Notes under the pieces: model-generated
The model's input: the letters and a program-made list of their open reading frames with translations, nothing else
What the model was told of the DNA's origin: nothing
Database searches by the model: none
Made by a program: the position numbers and the translations under genes
NCBI RefSeq assembly: GCF_963675635.1
Contig: NZ_OY776488.1
Location: 2,252,001 to 2,316,000, forward strand
DNA: 64,000 bases
From: an uncultured Pseudodesulfovibrio sp.
GTDB taxonomy: Bacteria; Desulfobacterota; Desulfovibrionia; Desulfovibrionales; Desulfovibrionaceae
Reading direction: 5' to 3'
In this document: positions 17,072 through 26,796 of the stretch, one piece after another
Position numbering within the stretch: position 1 is the stretch's first letter
How the letters are laid out: each line of letters opens with the position of its first letter

Positions 17072-18493
17072 TTGCAGATAATCGACGCCGACGGCAACAG
17101 GCCGCTCCAGTTCGTCAAGGTCATATCCTGGACACTACTGGTCATCATTGTGAGTTTCAGCCTGCTGCTGTCTCTGTTCATATCAAAATATGCCGAGCAG
17201 ACCCTCCTTGAAAAACAGGAGGCTTTTGCCCTGCTTCTGGCCGAGAACGTCAGTCACCAACTTTTTTCCCGATTCGTGATCCCCACCGTGGTCAAATTCG
17301 GGCACATCCAGTTGCGGAACGACGACCAGTATCAGGCCATGAACAAGGTAATCCAGTCAACCATACACAGTTTTCATGTCTCGACTCTGCGTATCTACGA
17401 TGCCAAGGGAACCGTCATCTATTCCATGGATAAGAATGAAATCGGTAAACCGGGTAACGCCATCTACAAGGTCACGAAAACCTGGGAGTCAGAAGATTTC
17501 AGCGCCGAGATCCTGTCCCGACTCTCCAAAATCGCAGCCCTGTTCATGGTCGACCTCAAACCGGGCAGCATGACACTCAGAGCATACAATCCATTGCGCG
17601 CCGAACGAAGTTTGACGAATATAGACCGGAATCCGATTATGGGCATCCTTGAATTCGAACAGGACATCACTGAAGACTACATGTCCATGCTCAACTTCGA
17701 ACGACTCGTCATCGCCTTTTCCCTTGTCACCTCCCTGGTCCTTTTCTTCCTCGTGCTGACAGTGCTGCGCCGAGCCGAACGGTTGAGCAACAAACAGCTC
17801 AAGGAAAAGGAAAAACTCATCTTCGAATTGCAGCAACAGGAAAAACTGGCCGGCATGGGACGTATGGTTGCGGGCGTTGCCCACGAAATCCGCAACCCGC
17901 TCGGCATCATCTGCTCCAGTTCCGAGCTGATTCTCAAGCGGGCGAAAAAGGAAGGCAGTTCGTCAACCCGTATTCTTGAAGCCCTGCACGAAGAAGCCAA
18001 GCGACTTTCACGGACGGTCACCGAATTCCTCGACTACGCCAGACCAAAGAAGCCATCCATGATGCCCGTCAAAGTAGACTCCATCCTTGAGCAGGTCTCA
18101 ATTTTCATGGAACCGGAATGTGAAAAACTCGGTGTCATCATCAATCGTGAATACTGCAGTGACATGTCCGCCAAAGGCGATAAGGATCTCCTGTACCGAG
18201 CATTTTACAATCTCGTGGCCAACGCGCTTCAGGCCATGAACGGCCCCGGCGAATTGTCCATCAACGCGGCACGTGGACACGGATGCCTCCATGTCATCCT
18301 CCAAGATACCGGCCCCGGGTTCTCTCCCGAACATCTGGAAAAAGTCCGCGATCCCTTCTTTACGACAAAGGATTCCGGCACCGGACTCGGGCTGGCTCTG
18401 GTCTCCACCATTTTCGAAAGCCACGGCATACAGATGCACCTGAGCAACGGCGAAAACGGCGGTGCACGGGTAGATGTCATCTTCCCGGCATAG
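17072..18493 (+). CDS. Membrane sensor histidine kinase
   Basis: 473 residues, TTG start with GGGAG upstream. One helix near 15-37, a periplasmic sensor of about 170 residues, a second helix near 208-230, then HisKA with the phospho-acceptor His in MVAGVAHEIRNPLGII (about 270). The HATPase motifs are complete: N box YNLVANALQAM, G1 DTGPGFSP, F FFTTKDSGTGLGLALV. No receiver is attached and no response-regulator gene is adjacent; the sigma-54 activator upstream has no phospho-acceptor, so the partner is elsewhere. It is followed 19 bases later by an unknown gene. Confidence 0.9.
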   Translation: MQIIDADGNRPLQFVKVISWTLLVIIVSFSLLLSLFISKYAEQTLLEKQEAFALLLAENVSHQLFSRFVIPTVVKFGHIQLRNDDQYQAMNKVIQSTIHSFHVSTLRIYDAKGTVIYSMDKNEIGKPGNAIYKVTKTWESEDFSAEILSRLSKIAALFMVDLKPGSMTLRAYNPLRAERSLTNIDRNPIMGILEFEQDITEDYMSMLNFERLVIAFSLVTSLVLFFLVLTVLRRAERLSNKQLKEKEKLIFELQQQEKLAGMGRMVAGVAHEIRNPLGIICSSSELILKRAKKEGSSSTRILEALHEEAKRLSRTVTEFLDYARPKKPSMMPVKVDSILEQVSIFMEPECEKLGVIINREYCSDMSAKGDKDLLYRAFYNLVANALQAMNGPGELSINAARGHGCLHVILQDTGPGFSPEHLEKVRDPFFTTKDSGTGLGLALVSTIFESHGIQMHLSNGENGGARVDVIFPA

Positions 18494-18512
18494 AGCCGAT
18501 ACGGAGCAATAC

Positions 18513-19283
18513 ATGTCAAAAGCGTGGATTCAGGCAAAACATCCCGAGTTCGTACGGGACCTCTTCAAATTCTTTTGTCAGGCCTGTGAACAGCTCGAAC
18601 TCCAGTTCATCGGATTCGATGAGAACGGAACCGTCCAATTCGAGGTAATCAAAGACCTTGTGGGCGTCGAGATGAACAAGGGACTGCTCTGGCGCATGAA
18701 AGACACGGCCCATCACGTTTTCCGCAACGACCCGCACTCACAACTGGGAGGCAAGCTGCTGGACTGGGCACTTGGTTACATTTTCCATGAAGCCACCAAG
18801 CTGAAAGAAGATGCCTACCAAAAACAAAACTACGCGCCATGGTTCCATAAACTCCATGAAGGTGAGTTGAATGAATCGGAAAAAGACATAACCGATCAGC
18901 TTTTTCAAGTTCTCAATCAGACTGAAGAGTCCATGCGCCGAGAAATCGACCGCATCCGGTTCATTATCGACAAGTGCCGACAACTCCTGCCGTATTACCT
19001 GCACAGGTACAACGACAATGTCCTTCTGGCCCGCTATATTTTCTCGCAAAATGAGCTGGTCAAAGCGGTCTTCGGCGATGAGTACGAGCATCTGATCTCC
19101 GCCATCTATGAAGACAGGCCTGAACGCATGTTCGTGCTTGCCAGTCAAAGCCTGCGCATGGGAGGATGGATGGATGAAGCCTGCAATGCATTGGATAAAG
19201 CTCTCGCTGAAAACCCAACTAGCAGAATAGTGTTGCAAGAAAAGAAAATTATTGATAATTGGGCAACTAGAATAAATACTTGA
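18513..19283 (+). CDS. Conserved-looking helical protein of unknown function
   Basis: 256 residues from ATG 18513 (MSKAWIQAKHPEFVRDLF), with CGGAG upstream. No signal peptide or membrane helix. Mainly alpha-helical and rich in charged residues; residues 200-250 resemble a single TPR-like pair (MDEACNALDKALAENPTSR). It follows the histidine kinase gene by 19 bases and precedes the LysM lipoprotein gene by 53, so it may belong to a signalling operon. No family is recognised. Confidence 0.6.
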   Translation: MSKAWIQAKHPEFVRDLFKFFCQACEQLELQFIGFDENGTVQFEVIKDLVGVEMNKGLLWRMKDTAHHVFRNDPHSQLGGKLLDWALGYIFHEATKLKEDAYQKQNYAPWFHKLHEGELNESEKDITDQLFQVLNQTEESMRREIDRIRFIIDKCRQLLPYYLHRYNDNVLLARYIFSQNELVKAVFGDEYEHLISAIYEDRPERMFVLASQSLRMGGWMDEACNALDKALAENPTSRIVLQEKKIIDNWATRINT

Positions 19284-19336
19284 CCCAGTTTTCATACTGG
19301 AATCTGCAAAATGCGTTCTTTTTGAGGAGGCCCACA

Positions 19337-19807
19337 ATGAAGAAGCTGATTTTACTCGCAATCGCCCTGTGCCTTGTCTTTGCCTGGGGCTGCGCCAAAA
19401 AAGTCCAAACCGAGCCCGAAGTGGTTGTCGTTGAGGAAAAAGAAGTCATCGTTGAAGAAGAAGTCGTTATTGTTGACCCAATACAGGTCTACAAGGCTGA
19501 ATACGACTCTCTGCCGGTGACCCACACTGTGACCAAGGGTGAATGCCTGTGGTGGATTTCCGAGTACAAACATGTGTACAATGATCCTTTCATGTGGCCC
19601 CTGATTTTCAAAGCCAACCGCGACAAGATCAACAATCCTGACATGATCTACCCTGGTCAGCAGTTTGACGTTCCCCGCTACGGCTTCGACCTGGAAGAAG
19701 TCAAGGCCTCCCGCAAGGAAGCCGGTGCTCCCTGGAAGGCTCTGGAGCCTGGACAGGATGCAATGATCCCCGCAGAAATGCGTGCGGCTCTCGGCTACAG
19801 CTTCTAA
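19337..19807 (+). CDS. LysM-domain lipoprotein
   Basis: 156 residues from ATG 19337, with GAGGAGG upstream. A lipoprotein signal (MKKLILLAIALCLVFAWGC) gives a lipid-modified Cys at 19. A short Val/Glu-rich segment (residues 25-45) follows; it is low-complexity and probably a spacer. A LysM domain (about 62-115) starts at HTVTKGECLWWISEYKHVY and ends at MIYPGQQFDVP. LysM binds peptidoglycan N-acetylglucosamine, so the protein should tether membrane and wall. A strong terminator follows. Confidence 0.85.
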   Translation: MKKLILLAIALCLVFAWGCAKKVQTEPEVVVVEEKEVIVEEEVVIVDPIQVYKAEYDSLPVTHTVTKGECLWWISEYKHVYNDPFMWPLIFKANRDKINNPDMIYPGQQFDVPRYGFDLEEVKASRKEAGAPWKALEPGQDAMIPAEMRAALGYSF

Positions 19808-19829
19808 GGCTAGCCTCATTGCCATACAT

Positions 19830-19866
19830 ATCCGCCTGTCCTTTTTGGGCAGGCGGATTTTTTTTC
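19830..19866 (+). terminator. Intrinsic terminator
   Basis: ATCCGCCTG / CAGGCGGAT around an 11-base loop, then a T run. It ends the LysM lipoprotein transcript. Confidence 0.88.
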
Positions 19867-19896
19867 TCCAAAAACATGCCCAGGAACCCTGCCCAC

Positions 19897-20823
19897 ATGC
19901 ATAAAGACTCGCCCCACACTCCCGCCATCAGGGGCATGGATCTGACCGACTGGACTCTGCTCATCACGCTTTCCATGATTTGGGGCGGGGCGTTCTTTTT
20001 CAACGCTGTCGCGCTTCGTGACCTGCCCCCGATGCTTGTCGTGTTCGGACGCATCTCCGTAGGCAGCCTCGGATTGATCGCCGTTGTCTCCATGACACAC
20101 CTGGAGGTTCGCCCCCACTTGCATCGTTGGCGACAACTTGCCGTGCTCGGCGTGTTCAACACGGCCCTCCCTTTTTTCCTCATAGTCTGGGGACAACAGT
20201 ATATCGAAAGCGGACTGGCAGCAGTCATCAACGCGACAACCCCTGCATTCACTATACTAGTCGCCCACTTCTTTACCATGGATGAACGCTTTTCCATGCG
20301 AAAGCTGTCCGGTGCTGCCCTTGGGCTCGGCGGTGTGGCAACACTCATAGGCACTGACGCACTGGTCGGATTCGGCGACCATGTACTCGGTCAGCTCGCC
20401 GTCATGGGCGCAGCCCTTTCCTATGCCTGCGCCTCCACCTATGCCCGACGACTTACCGGTATACCCCCGACAGTCATGGGGTGCATCCAGCTTTCCGCAG
20501 CCTCACTTGTCATGATGCCCGTGGTCATCATCATGACAAAACCATGGGAACTGCCCATGCCCGGCCTCGACGCCATCGCAGCCATTGTCGGCCTTGGACT
20601 CCTGTGCTCCACCGTAGCGTCCATTATCTTCTTCCGACTGCTCACGTCCTCCGGGGCCACCAATATCAGCCTTGTTACCCTGCTCATTCCTTTCAGCGCA
20701 TCAACGCTTGGCATCACCTTTCTCGGCGAGCCATTCACCATGCGCCTTGTTCTCGGCATGCTCATCGTCTCAACCGCTGCCATTCTCATCGACGGACGAC
20801 TCAGGTTCAGAAAAAGGCCTTAG
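19897..20823 (+). CDS. EamA/DMT family transporter
   Basis: 308 residues from ATG 19897 (AGGAA about 11 bases upstream); an ATG at 19936 is an alternative start. Ten hydrophobic helices in two EamA halves: LLITLSMIWGGAFFFNAVAL at the start of the first and a second half from about 150. Typical residues include SGLAAVINATTPAFTILVAH and LTSSGATNISLVTLLIPFSA. Family members export amino acids or other metabolites. It begins just after the LysM terminator and ends at a long bidirectional terminator. Confidence 0.85.
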   Translation: MHKDSPHTPAIRGMDLTDWTLLITLSMIWGGAFFFNAVALRDLPPMLVVFGRISVGSLGLIAVVSMTHLEVRPHLHRWRQLAVLGVFNTALPFFLIVWGQQYIESGLAAVINATTPAFTILVAHFFTMDERFSMRKLSGAALGLGGVATLIGTDALVGFGDHVLGQLAVMGAALSYACASTYARRLTGIPPTVMGCIQLSAASLVMMPVVIIMTKPWELPMPGLDAIAAIVGLGLLCSTVASIIFFRLLTSSGATNISLVTLLIPFSASTLGITFLGEPFTMRLVLGMLIVSTAAILIDGRLRFRKRP

Positions 20824-20911
20824 ACGACTCAAGAACCTTTTCAATAATTCTTGGGCATTTCCGATTTCTTGTGAGTCTTCGGCAGGACTCTCTATATCTG
20901 ATTGATTGAAC

Positions 20912-20971
20912 CGCAAGAAAAAAGCCTCACCTTCTCCGATAATCCGGAAAAGGTGAGGCTTTTTTCTTGCG
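20912..20971. terminator. Long bidirectional terminator
   Basis: A perfect 22-bp inverted repeat (20912-20933 with 20950-20971) around a 16-base loop, with A and T runs on each side, between the convergent EamA and STAS genes. Confidence 0.88.
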
Positions 20972-21141
20972 TCAACCAAGGGACCGTTGCAACAACGCTC
21001 TGCCAAAGCACCACGCCAAATTTTAGGTAAAAACTCAGGTGCCCATGGCAGACGCAATTCAACCGGCGACAAAGCTTGTTACGTTGAAGCTTGAATTACT
21101 CCTCGAAAGCGACGCGGAAGCCGTCTGTCAGGAGACCGAAA

Positions 21142-21474
21142 CTACATACCGTTCAAAGCGTCTGCACGCACAGTATAGAGCGGAAAGATCTTGTCATAGC
21201 CGGAAACTTCAAAGACTTCCTGAATGTAATCTTTGACACCGCAGATAGCCACAATGCCGGAGACCTTCTTGAGTCGCTGATAGGCAAGCACGAGCACACG
21301 CAGGCCGGAGCTGTTGATGTAGTCCAGTCCGGAAAAATCAAAAAGCAATCTGGTCTCACCACTTTCGAGCAGAGCCAAAACTTTCTCTTCCATGGCCTGA
21401 GTCCCTTCAGCATCAAGATTGCCGTCTATCGCAAGAATAATAATCCCATTCTCATTTTCCTGATTCATTGCCAT
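21142..21474 (-). CDS. STAS-domain anti-anti-sigma factor
   Basis: 110 residues from ATG 21474, with GGAGG 8 bases upstream. A classical SpoIIAA/RsbV fold: IIILAIDGNLDAEGTQAMEE, then LLFDFSGLDYINSSGLRVLV with the phospho-acceptor Ser in INSSGL near residue 58. Such proteins bind an anti-sigma kinase when unphosphorylated. The gene lies 17 bases after the bifunctional phosphatase/kinase gene, so the two probably form a partner-switching pair. Target unknown. Confidence 0.88.
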   Translation of the reverse strand: MAMNQENENGIIILAIDGNLDAEGTQAMEEKVLALLESGETRLLFDFSGLDYINSSGLRVLVLAYQRLKKVSGIVAICGVKDYIQEVFEVSGYDKIFPLYTVRADALNGM

Positions 21475-21491
21475 TGTATGCCTCCGTATGC

Positions 21492-24080
21492 CTATTCTTT
21501 CATAGAAGAACAGGACTTGCTGATATCTTTACTCAGCGTGAGAACGTTTTTGCCGCCTTCACGCACATATTCGATGCCGTGCACCATGTTTTTTATCAAA
21601 TGAATCCCCATGCCGCCAATGGGGCGATCCCGATCTTCAAGCGGCACATCCAACTCTGGCGCCGGAGCTTCCAGTATATTGAAAGGTTCGGAATCGTCTT
21701 CAACCCGAATGGTCAAAAGATCTCCGTCCATGGACAGAGAAACGTCGATAGGGTGTTCATCAAAATCCGCATATCCGTAATTGATGATATTCGTAATCAG
21801 CTCATCCAGCACCAGCGTCAGATGAAAAACAATCTTGCCCGACAATCCGTTAGACTTACCAAAAGATTCCACCTTAGGCTGAAAACACCTAAAGCAGTTT
21901 TCCTTGTTGGTCATACGAAATGAAACAGTATCACCGGGCATGCATTTCCCACTAGTTTTTTTGATAACGACAACAGCAATATCGTCTTCCTGACCATTCA
22001 CTTGGTAATGATCCACTGCGTCCATCAATGCCAAACGGACTCCCTCTGCGTTTTTATGAGCATTCTCCTTGATGATGGCAAGCATTCTCTTCTTGCCAAA
22101 CATTATACCCTCACTGTTTCGGGCTTCCCAGACACCGTCCGTGGACAACACCAGGATCTCCCCATCTTCCATAATGGCTTCGTTGGATTCATACGCGTAT
22201 TCTTCCAGAACACCGAGAGGAAGTCCTTCGCCGGACAATTCGCCAAACGTATCGGTGGCAGGATTATACCGGATGGCTGGATCATGGCCCGCCCTTACCC
22301 ATTTGACCGATGGAGTGTTCTCTTTGAGTTGCAGGTAGAACATGGTCAAAAAACGGCCGGAACCATCAAGATCTCGGCTCAGCACCTCGTTGATGGATTG
22401 TATCCGCTCATGCGGCCCCAAGGGGATCTTCGCCAGAGTATGAAACTGCCCTCTGGTAGCGGCCATGACCATAGCTGACGGGAGGCCATGACCTGCCACG
22501 TCACCGACAATCACCCCAAGAGCTTCCCCGTCCTGACATTTAATATTCAAAAAATCGTAATAGTCCCCACCTGTCTGATCGCAATAGGAAATACCACCGG
22601 AAAGATCAAAACCATCCAGACACGGCTCGGAATGCGGCAACAGCAACCGCTGCACCTCCTCCGCAAGAGCCATGTCTTTATTGAGCTGCAGAAGCTCCTT
22701 GAGCTTGGGTCCCATCTCATTGAACGAATCCACAAGATCATCCCGTTCATCCCCGGTGTGTTGCGTCATGCGTGCCGAAAAATCACCACCGGACAATCGC
22801 CTCGCGACAGCGGTCAGGGTCAGAATGGGCCTGGTGATCGCCCGCGACCCAAACCAGGCGATCAGCCCCGTGAAGATCAGCATTATACCGGAAACTATCA
22901 TGGAAATATCACGCATTTCATCAAACAAATATTCCAGGGAATCAGCCACGGCATTCGGCAATCGGGAAACCACCCGTTTGGGTGCTATAATAATGAATGA
23001 AAAATAGTTGTTTGACGCAAAGGCGCAGAGCGAGCCTTCTCCCTTGTAAGAGAGCGGAACCGTCCCGGATTTCTGCATATCCATGGCATGTAGAAGGACT
23101 TCGGTACCAATCGCATCATCAAAAGTGAGCCATTCCTGTTCAACGCCTGACATCCAATGCCGACGCCCACCCTCCTGAGAGTCCTTCTGCGCAAGAATCG
23201 GCAATCCTTTGTCCAGAGTATCGCCTGAAGGATCACGGGTGACCATAAAAGACAGGATGTCTCCTTCCCACCGTTCCTTCAGCCCTTCCTCGCCCATGAT
23301 GGCAAAAGAGGGGAGATCCAGAGACGCACAGCCAAGGAACGTCCCATCAGCGGATCGAATGGGGAAAACTATTGTGGTCACGGTCGCCCTCGTGACCGGG
23401 TCAACCGTCAGGTAGAACTTCCACGATTGCGACTCCTTGGAATCCTGATACCAATCCTGATCCCTGTGATCGTACATGGAAGGAAAGCCTCCATGCCCCG
23501 GGTAGGTCAGCAGGACGCCAGACTCAAGACCGATATTTATCCAGAACGGCGCTTTGGTCATATCCTGAATGATACTGCGCAGAGTCGGAGTCAACTGCTG
23601 CAACAGCTCTACATCCTTTTCCACATCCGATATCCGCACACGGTGAGACAAATGCACTGAAGGAAAACCAAAGCTGACCTTGATGGGTCGCTCCCGCCCG
23701 GACATGGTCTTTCGCACATACCCCGTGTGGGTCATTATATCCGGTGGAGCCTCGTCAGGGTCGGCAAAATCAATGGAGTAATATACTTTGGATACAGCAT
23801 CAGATTTGTTGTTTTCAAAAACTCGACTCGTATCCATGGAAAGAGCTCGGACTGCCAACTTCATGGTCTCCCCGCCGCGCTCCAGAAGCGTCAGCAAAGA
23901 GGACGCGTTATACTCAAGTTCCGATGCAACAATAAGGAGCAATTCCCTGCGCAATTCTTCTGCCAGATCACGAACAGCCTCACCTGAAGCCTTACCCATG
24001 AGACCGCGGGAAAGAAAGATCGGCCCCAGACTGAACGCCAAGAGCACAACGAATATTTTTATGCGAATGGGAATCTTCAT
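21492..24080 (-). CDS. Membrane SpoIIE-type phosphatase fused to an anti-sigma-like kinase
   Basis: 862 residues from ATG 24080 (MKIPIRIKIFVVLLAF), with GGAGAAG upstream. Order: membrane helix (8-26), extracytoplasmic sensor with a dCache-like YQDSKESQSW region, second helix near 410-430, HAMP (RPILTLTAVARRLSGGDFS), PP2C/SpoIIE phosphatase (about 500-690; metal Asp in GGDYYDF and GDVAGHGLPSA, STDGVWEARN), then an RsbW-like HATPase (about 735-855; LVLDELITNIINYGYAD, GGMGIHLIKNMV). Both the kinase and phosphatase for the STAS partner are on one receptor, so the stimulus could set the phosphorylation state directly. Confidence 0.9.
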   Translation of the reverse strand: MKIPIRIKIFVVLLAFSLGPIFLSRGLMGKASGEAVRDLAEELRRELLLIVASELEYNASSLLTLLERGGETMKLAVRALSMDTSRVFENNKSDAVSKVYYSIDFADPDEAPPDIMTHTGYVRKTMSGRERPIKVSFGFPSVHLSHRVRISDVEKDVELLQQLTPTLRSIIQDMTKAPFWINIGLESGVLLTYPGHGGFPSMYDHRDQDWYQDSKESQSWKFYLTVDPVTRATVTTIVFPIRSADGTFLGCASLDLPSFAIMGEEGLKERWEGDILSFMVTRDPSGDTLDKGLPILAQKDSQEGGRRHWMSGVEQEWLTFDDAIGTEVLLHAMDMQKSGTVPLSYKGEGSLCAFASNNYFSFIIIAPKRVVSRLPNAVADSLEYLFDEMRDISMIVSGIMLIFTGLIAWFGSRAITRPILTLTAVARRLSGGDFSARMTQHTGDERDDLVDSFNEMGPKLKELLQLNKDMALAEEVQRLLLPHSEPCLDGFDLSGGISYCDQTGGDYYDFLNIKCQDGEALGVIVGDVAGHGLPSAMVMAATRGQFHTLAKIPLGPHERIQSINEVLSRDLDGSGRFLTMFYLQLKENTPSVKWVRAGHDPAIRYNPATDTFGELSGEGLPLGVLEEYAYESNEAIMEDGEILVLSTDGVWEARNSEGIMFGKKRMLAIIKENAHKNAEGVRLALMDAVDHYQVNGQEDDIAVVVIKKTSGKCMPGDTVSFRMTNKENCFRCFQPKVESFGKSNGLSGKIVFHLTLVLDELITNIINYGYADFDEHPIDVSLSMDGDLLTIRVEDDSEPFNILEAPAPELDVPLEDRDRPIGGMGIHLIKNMVHGIEYVREGGKNVLTLSKDISKSCSSMKE

Positions 24081-24235
24081 ATTTCTTCTCCATGCGGCCA
24101 CACGCTTGCGCACCACATGCAGTTTGACCACAGAACAGGGACAATTGTCCACCGTGAAACCCCACCTCCCCCATATAATACTTGGAAAAAGATCCCATTG
24201 CGTTTATACAAAGCAAAATCTTCACAATCAGCACA

Positions 24236-26779
24236 ATGGACGGTCGCATGCCGCACCCCAACGACAATAAACGCATCACTAAAACCGCACTCTACTCGTG
24301 GGTTCTCTATAAAAACATCCCTCTCCAACTTGCTGTAGTGGCAATCATCGTAGTCACGGTCGCCATGCGTGTCCTGCCGCTTGAGATGCAAAAGCGGATC
24401 ATCAACGAAGCCATCGGCCTTAAAGATCTCCCGGCCCTGTGGCGGTATTGCGCCCTATACATAGGGGCCGTGACCCTGGCGGGCATACTCAAATACTGTA
24501 TCAATCTGATGCAGGTCTATATCGGCGAAAAGACACTCAAAGTCGTCAGGGAACGACTCTATGAGCATCTGCTTTCCCTGCCCGTCCAGTTCTATCGCCG
24601 CACCTCTCCGGGCAATGTCATCTCCTACCTCATCACAGAATTCATCCCGGTGGCCACATTCATCGGACAGGCCGTGGCCGTGCCTGCGGTCAACGTCCTG
24701 ACCTTTCTGGCGATGGCCGGATACATGATCCACCTGAACCCGACCATCGGCCTCATTTCCATATCCATCTACCCGATCGAACTGTTCATCCTGCCCCGCA
24801 TCCAGAAATATTTCCGCCGGGCAAACCGTCAACGCATCGAACACACCCAGCGACTGTCAGGTTTGGTAGGTGAAGCCGTCTCCGGCGTACATGAAGTCCA
24901 CTCCAATGCGTCTATCCCGCTGGAAAAAGCTCGCTTTTCCGCTGTCATAGAAAAGCTCTACAAAGCCACGGTCACACAGAACAGCATCAAGTTCGGCATC
25001 AAGTTCGTGAACAATTTTTTCATGAGCCTCGGACCATTCGTCCTCTTTCTCATCGGTGGTTACTATGCCATTCAGGGACATTTCGACGTGGGTGCCATCG
25101 TGGCCTTCCTGTCCGCGTATGAAAAACTCTATGACCCCTGGAAAGAATTGATGGAATTCTGGCAGGTATATCAAGACAGCTCGGTCCGCTACGACCAGAT
25201 CATGCGCGCTTTCGACCATGCCCCTGAATTCAAGCAATTCACCGAAGGTCGCGAACCATACGCTCTGGATAATGATATCGAGATCCGCAACCTTTCCTTT
25301 GTCATCGGCGGCAACATCCGTCTGCTCGACAACGTCTCCATGAAGGTCAAGGGCGGCGAACACGTCGCCTTGGTCGGCTTCTCCGGCTCGGGAAAATCCA
25401 CCTTGGCTCTTTGTGTGGCCCAGCTCTACAAATACACTGGTGGCAGCATACTCGTGGGCGGTCACGAAGTTTCGGAACTGACAAAACAGGACATTTCCTA
25501 CAACCTCGGCATGGTGGCCCAGCACCCGTTCATCTTTGATGGCACGGTCAAGGAGAACCTGCTCTACTCGTGTAAATCCCTGTCCATGCAAGGAGGGAAA
25601 TGCACTCCTTCAGGTGAAGAGCCGACACTCGATGATTTGATAAAGATATCTCAGCAGGTCGGATTCTTCACTGATGTCCTCGCCTTTGCCCTGCGCGCCA
25701 AACTGGACACAAAGAACCCGGACAACAGCCTCAAGGAAGCCATCCTCGCCTCACGCAAGGAATTTCAGGAAGGCGAAGCCGGTATGTATGCTGATGTGGC
25801 CGAATACATTGAGTTCTTTGATGTAGACAACTACAGCCGCTACATGACCGTGGCCGAAAATATCGCCTTTGGCGCAGCTATCGCTGAAAAATTCGACCAG
25901 GAACATTTACACGAGCACCACCAGTTCATCGAATTCATTGAAGAGCACGGGCTTATGGCGCACCTGACCGTACTGGGTGAGACCCTCACACGGATGATCA
26001 CCGACGAACTTGGGCCATCCCCCGTTCACGAAGCCTTCACCGATTGCCCAATTCCCGAAGCAGAATACAGCGAATATCAGAAGGTCGCAAACCGACTCGA
26101 CTCTGGAGAACCCCTTTCTGAAAAAGAGAGGAGTCTCATCTCCAAGCTGGCTTTGGCATACATTCCCGGTATTCACCGGCAGGTTGAACTGGACAAGGGA
26201 TTTATCAACCGCGTAGTCCGATCGCGTCGGGAGTTTATGAACAAGGCGTCACAGGATCATCCAGACGCATTCTGCTTCTTCGATCACGACAACTACATCG
26301 ACTCCCTGAATATTCAGGATAACATCCTGTTTGGTCGCGTTCGCACCGATGCCAACGGTGCCGAGGACGAGATCAACCATCGCATCATGCAGGCACTCAT
26401 CATGCAAGGCGCGCTGGAACCCGTAGCCGAAATGGGGCTGAACTTCGAAGTCGGCTCCATGGGCGACAGGCTGTCCGGCGGTCAAAGACAGAAGGTTGCT
26501 CTTGCACGAACCTTCCTCAAGGTACCTCCCGTCCTTATTCTGGATGAAGCCACTGCAGCTCTGGATAACAAGTCGCAGGGACGCGTGCAGAATATCCTGA
26601 CCAACAACTGGAAAGGTAAATCCACGGTCATGGCTGTCATTCACCGTTTGGACATGCTCCCCTACTATGACAAAGTCGTGGTCCTCAAGGCGGGACGCAT
26701 TGTCGAGCAGGGTGGCTATGAAGAATTACTGGAAAAGAAAGGCGCACTTTACACACTTATTCACGGTAAAGAAGAATAA
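24236..26779 (+). CDS. ABC exporter with a large insertion in the ATPase domain
   Basis: 847 residues; ATG 24236 is chosen, with no clear ribosome site, so the start may differ. An ABC_membrane type I exporter domain with six helices spans about 30-325. Walker A GFSGSGKST is near 381, the Q-loop GMVAQHPFIFDGTV near 425, the signature LSGGQRQK near 745 and Walker B VLILDEATAALD near 765. Walker A to signature is about 365 residues, against roughly 100-110 in typical exporters, so about 250 extra residues are inserted. The insert repeats the post-Q-loop motif (VKENLLY, VAENIAFG, IQDNILFG). Substrate unknown. It is divergent from the phosphatase gene. Confidence 0.88.
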   Translation: MDGRMPHPNDNKRITKTALYSWVLYKNIPLQLAVVAIIVVTVAMRVLPLEMQKRIINEAIGLKDLPALWRYCALYIGAVTLAGILKYCINLMQVYIGEKTLKVVRERLYEHLLSLPVQFYRRTSPGNVISYLITEFIPVATFIGQAVAVPAVNVLTFLAMAGYMIHLNPTIGLISISIYPIELFILPRIQKYFRRANRQRIEHTQRLSGLVGEAVSGVHEVHSNASIPLEKARFSAVIEKLYKATVTQNSIKFGIKFVNNFFMSLGPFVLFLIGGYYAIQGHFDVGAIVAFLSAYEKLYDPWKELMEFWQVYQDSSVRYDQIMRAFDHAPEFKQFTEGREPYALDNDIEIRNLSFVIGGNIRLLDNVSMKVKGGEHVALVGFSGSGKSTLALCVAQLYKYTGGSILVGGHEVSELTKQDISYNLGMVAQHPFIFDGTVKENLLYSCKSLSMQGGKCTPSGEEPTLDDLIKISQQVGFFTDVLAFALRAKLDTKNPDNSLKEAILASRKEFQEGEAGMYADVAEYIEFFDVDNYSRYMTVAENIAFGAAIAEKFDQEHLHEHHQFIEFIEEHGLMAHLTVLGETLTRMITDELGPSPVHEAFTDCPIPEAEYSEYQKVANRLDSGEPLSEKERSLISKLALAYIPGIHRQVELDKGFINRVVRSRREFMNKASQDHPDAFCFFDHDNYIDSLNIQDNILFGRVRTDANGAEDEINHRIMQALIMQGALEPVAEMGLNFEVGSMGDRLSGGQRQKVALARTFLKVPPVLILDEATAALDNKSQGRVQNILTNNWKGKSTVMAVIHRLDMLPYYDKVVVLKAGRIVEQGGYEELLEKKGALYTLIHGKEE

Positions 26780-26796
26780 GTCGGTCGAGATTGCCA

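Noticed and set aside
20770-21072. Reverse frame with TTG start between STAS and EamA genes
   Set aside because: It runs through the bidirectional terminator and lacks a ribosome site.
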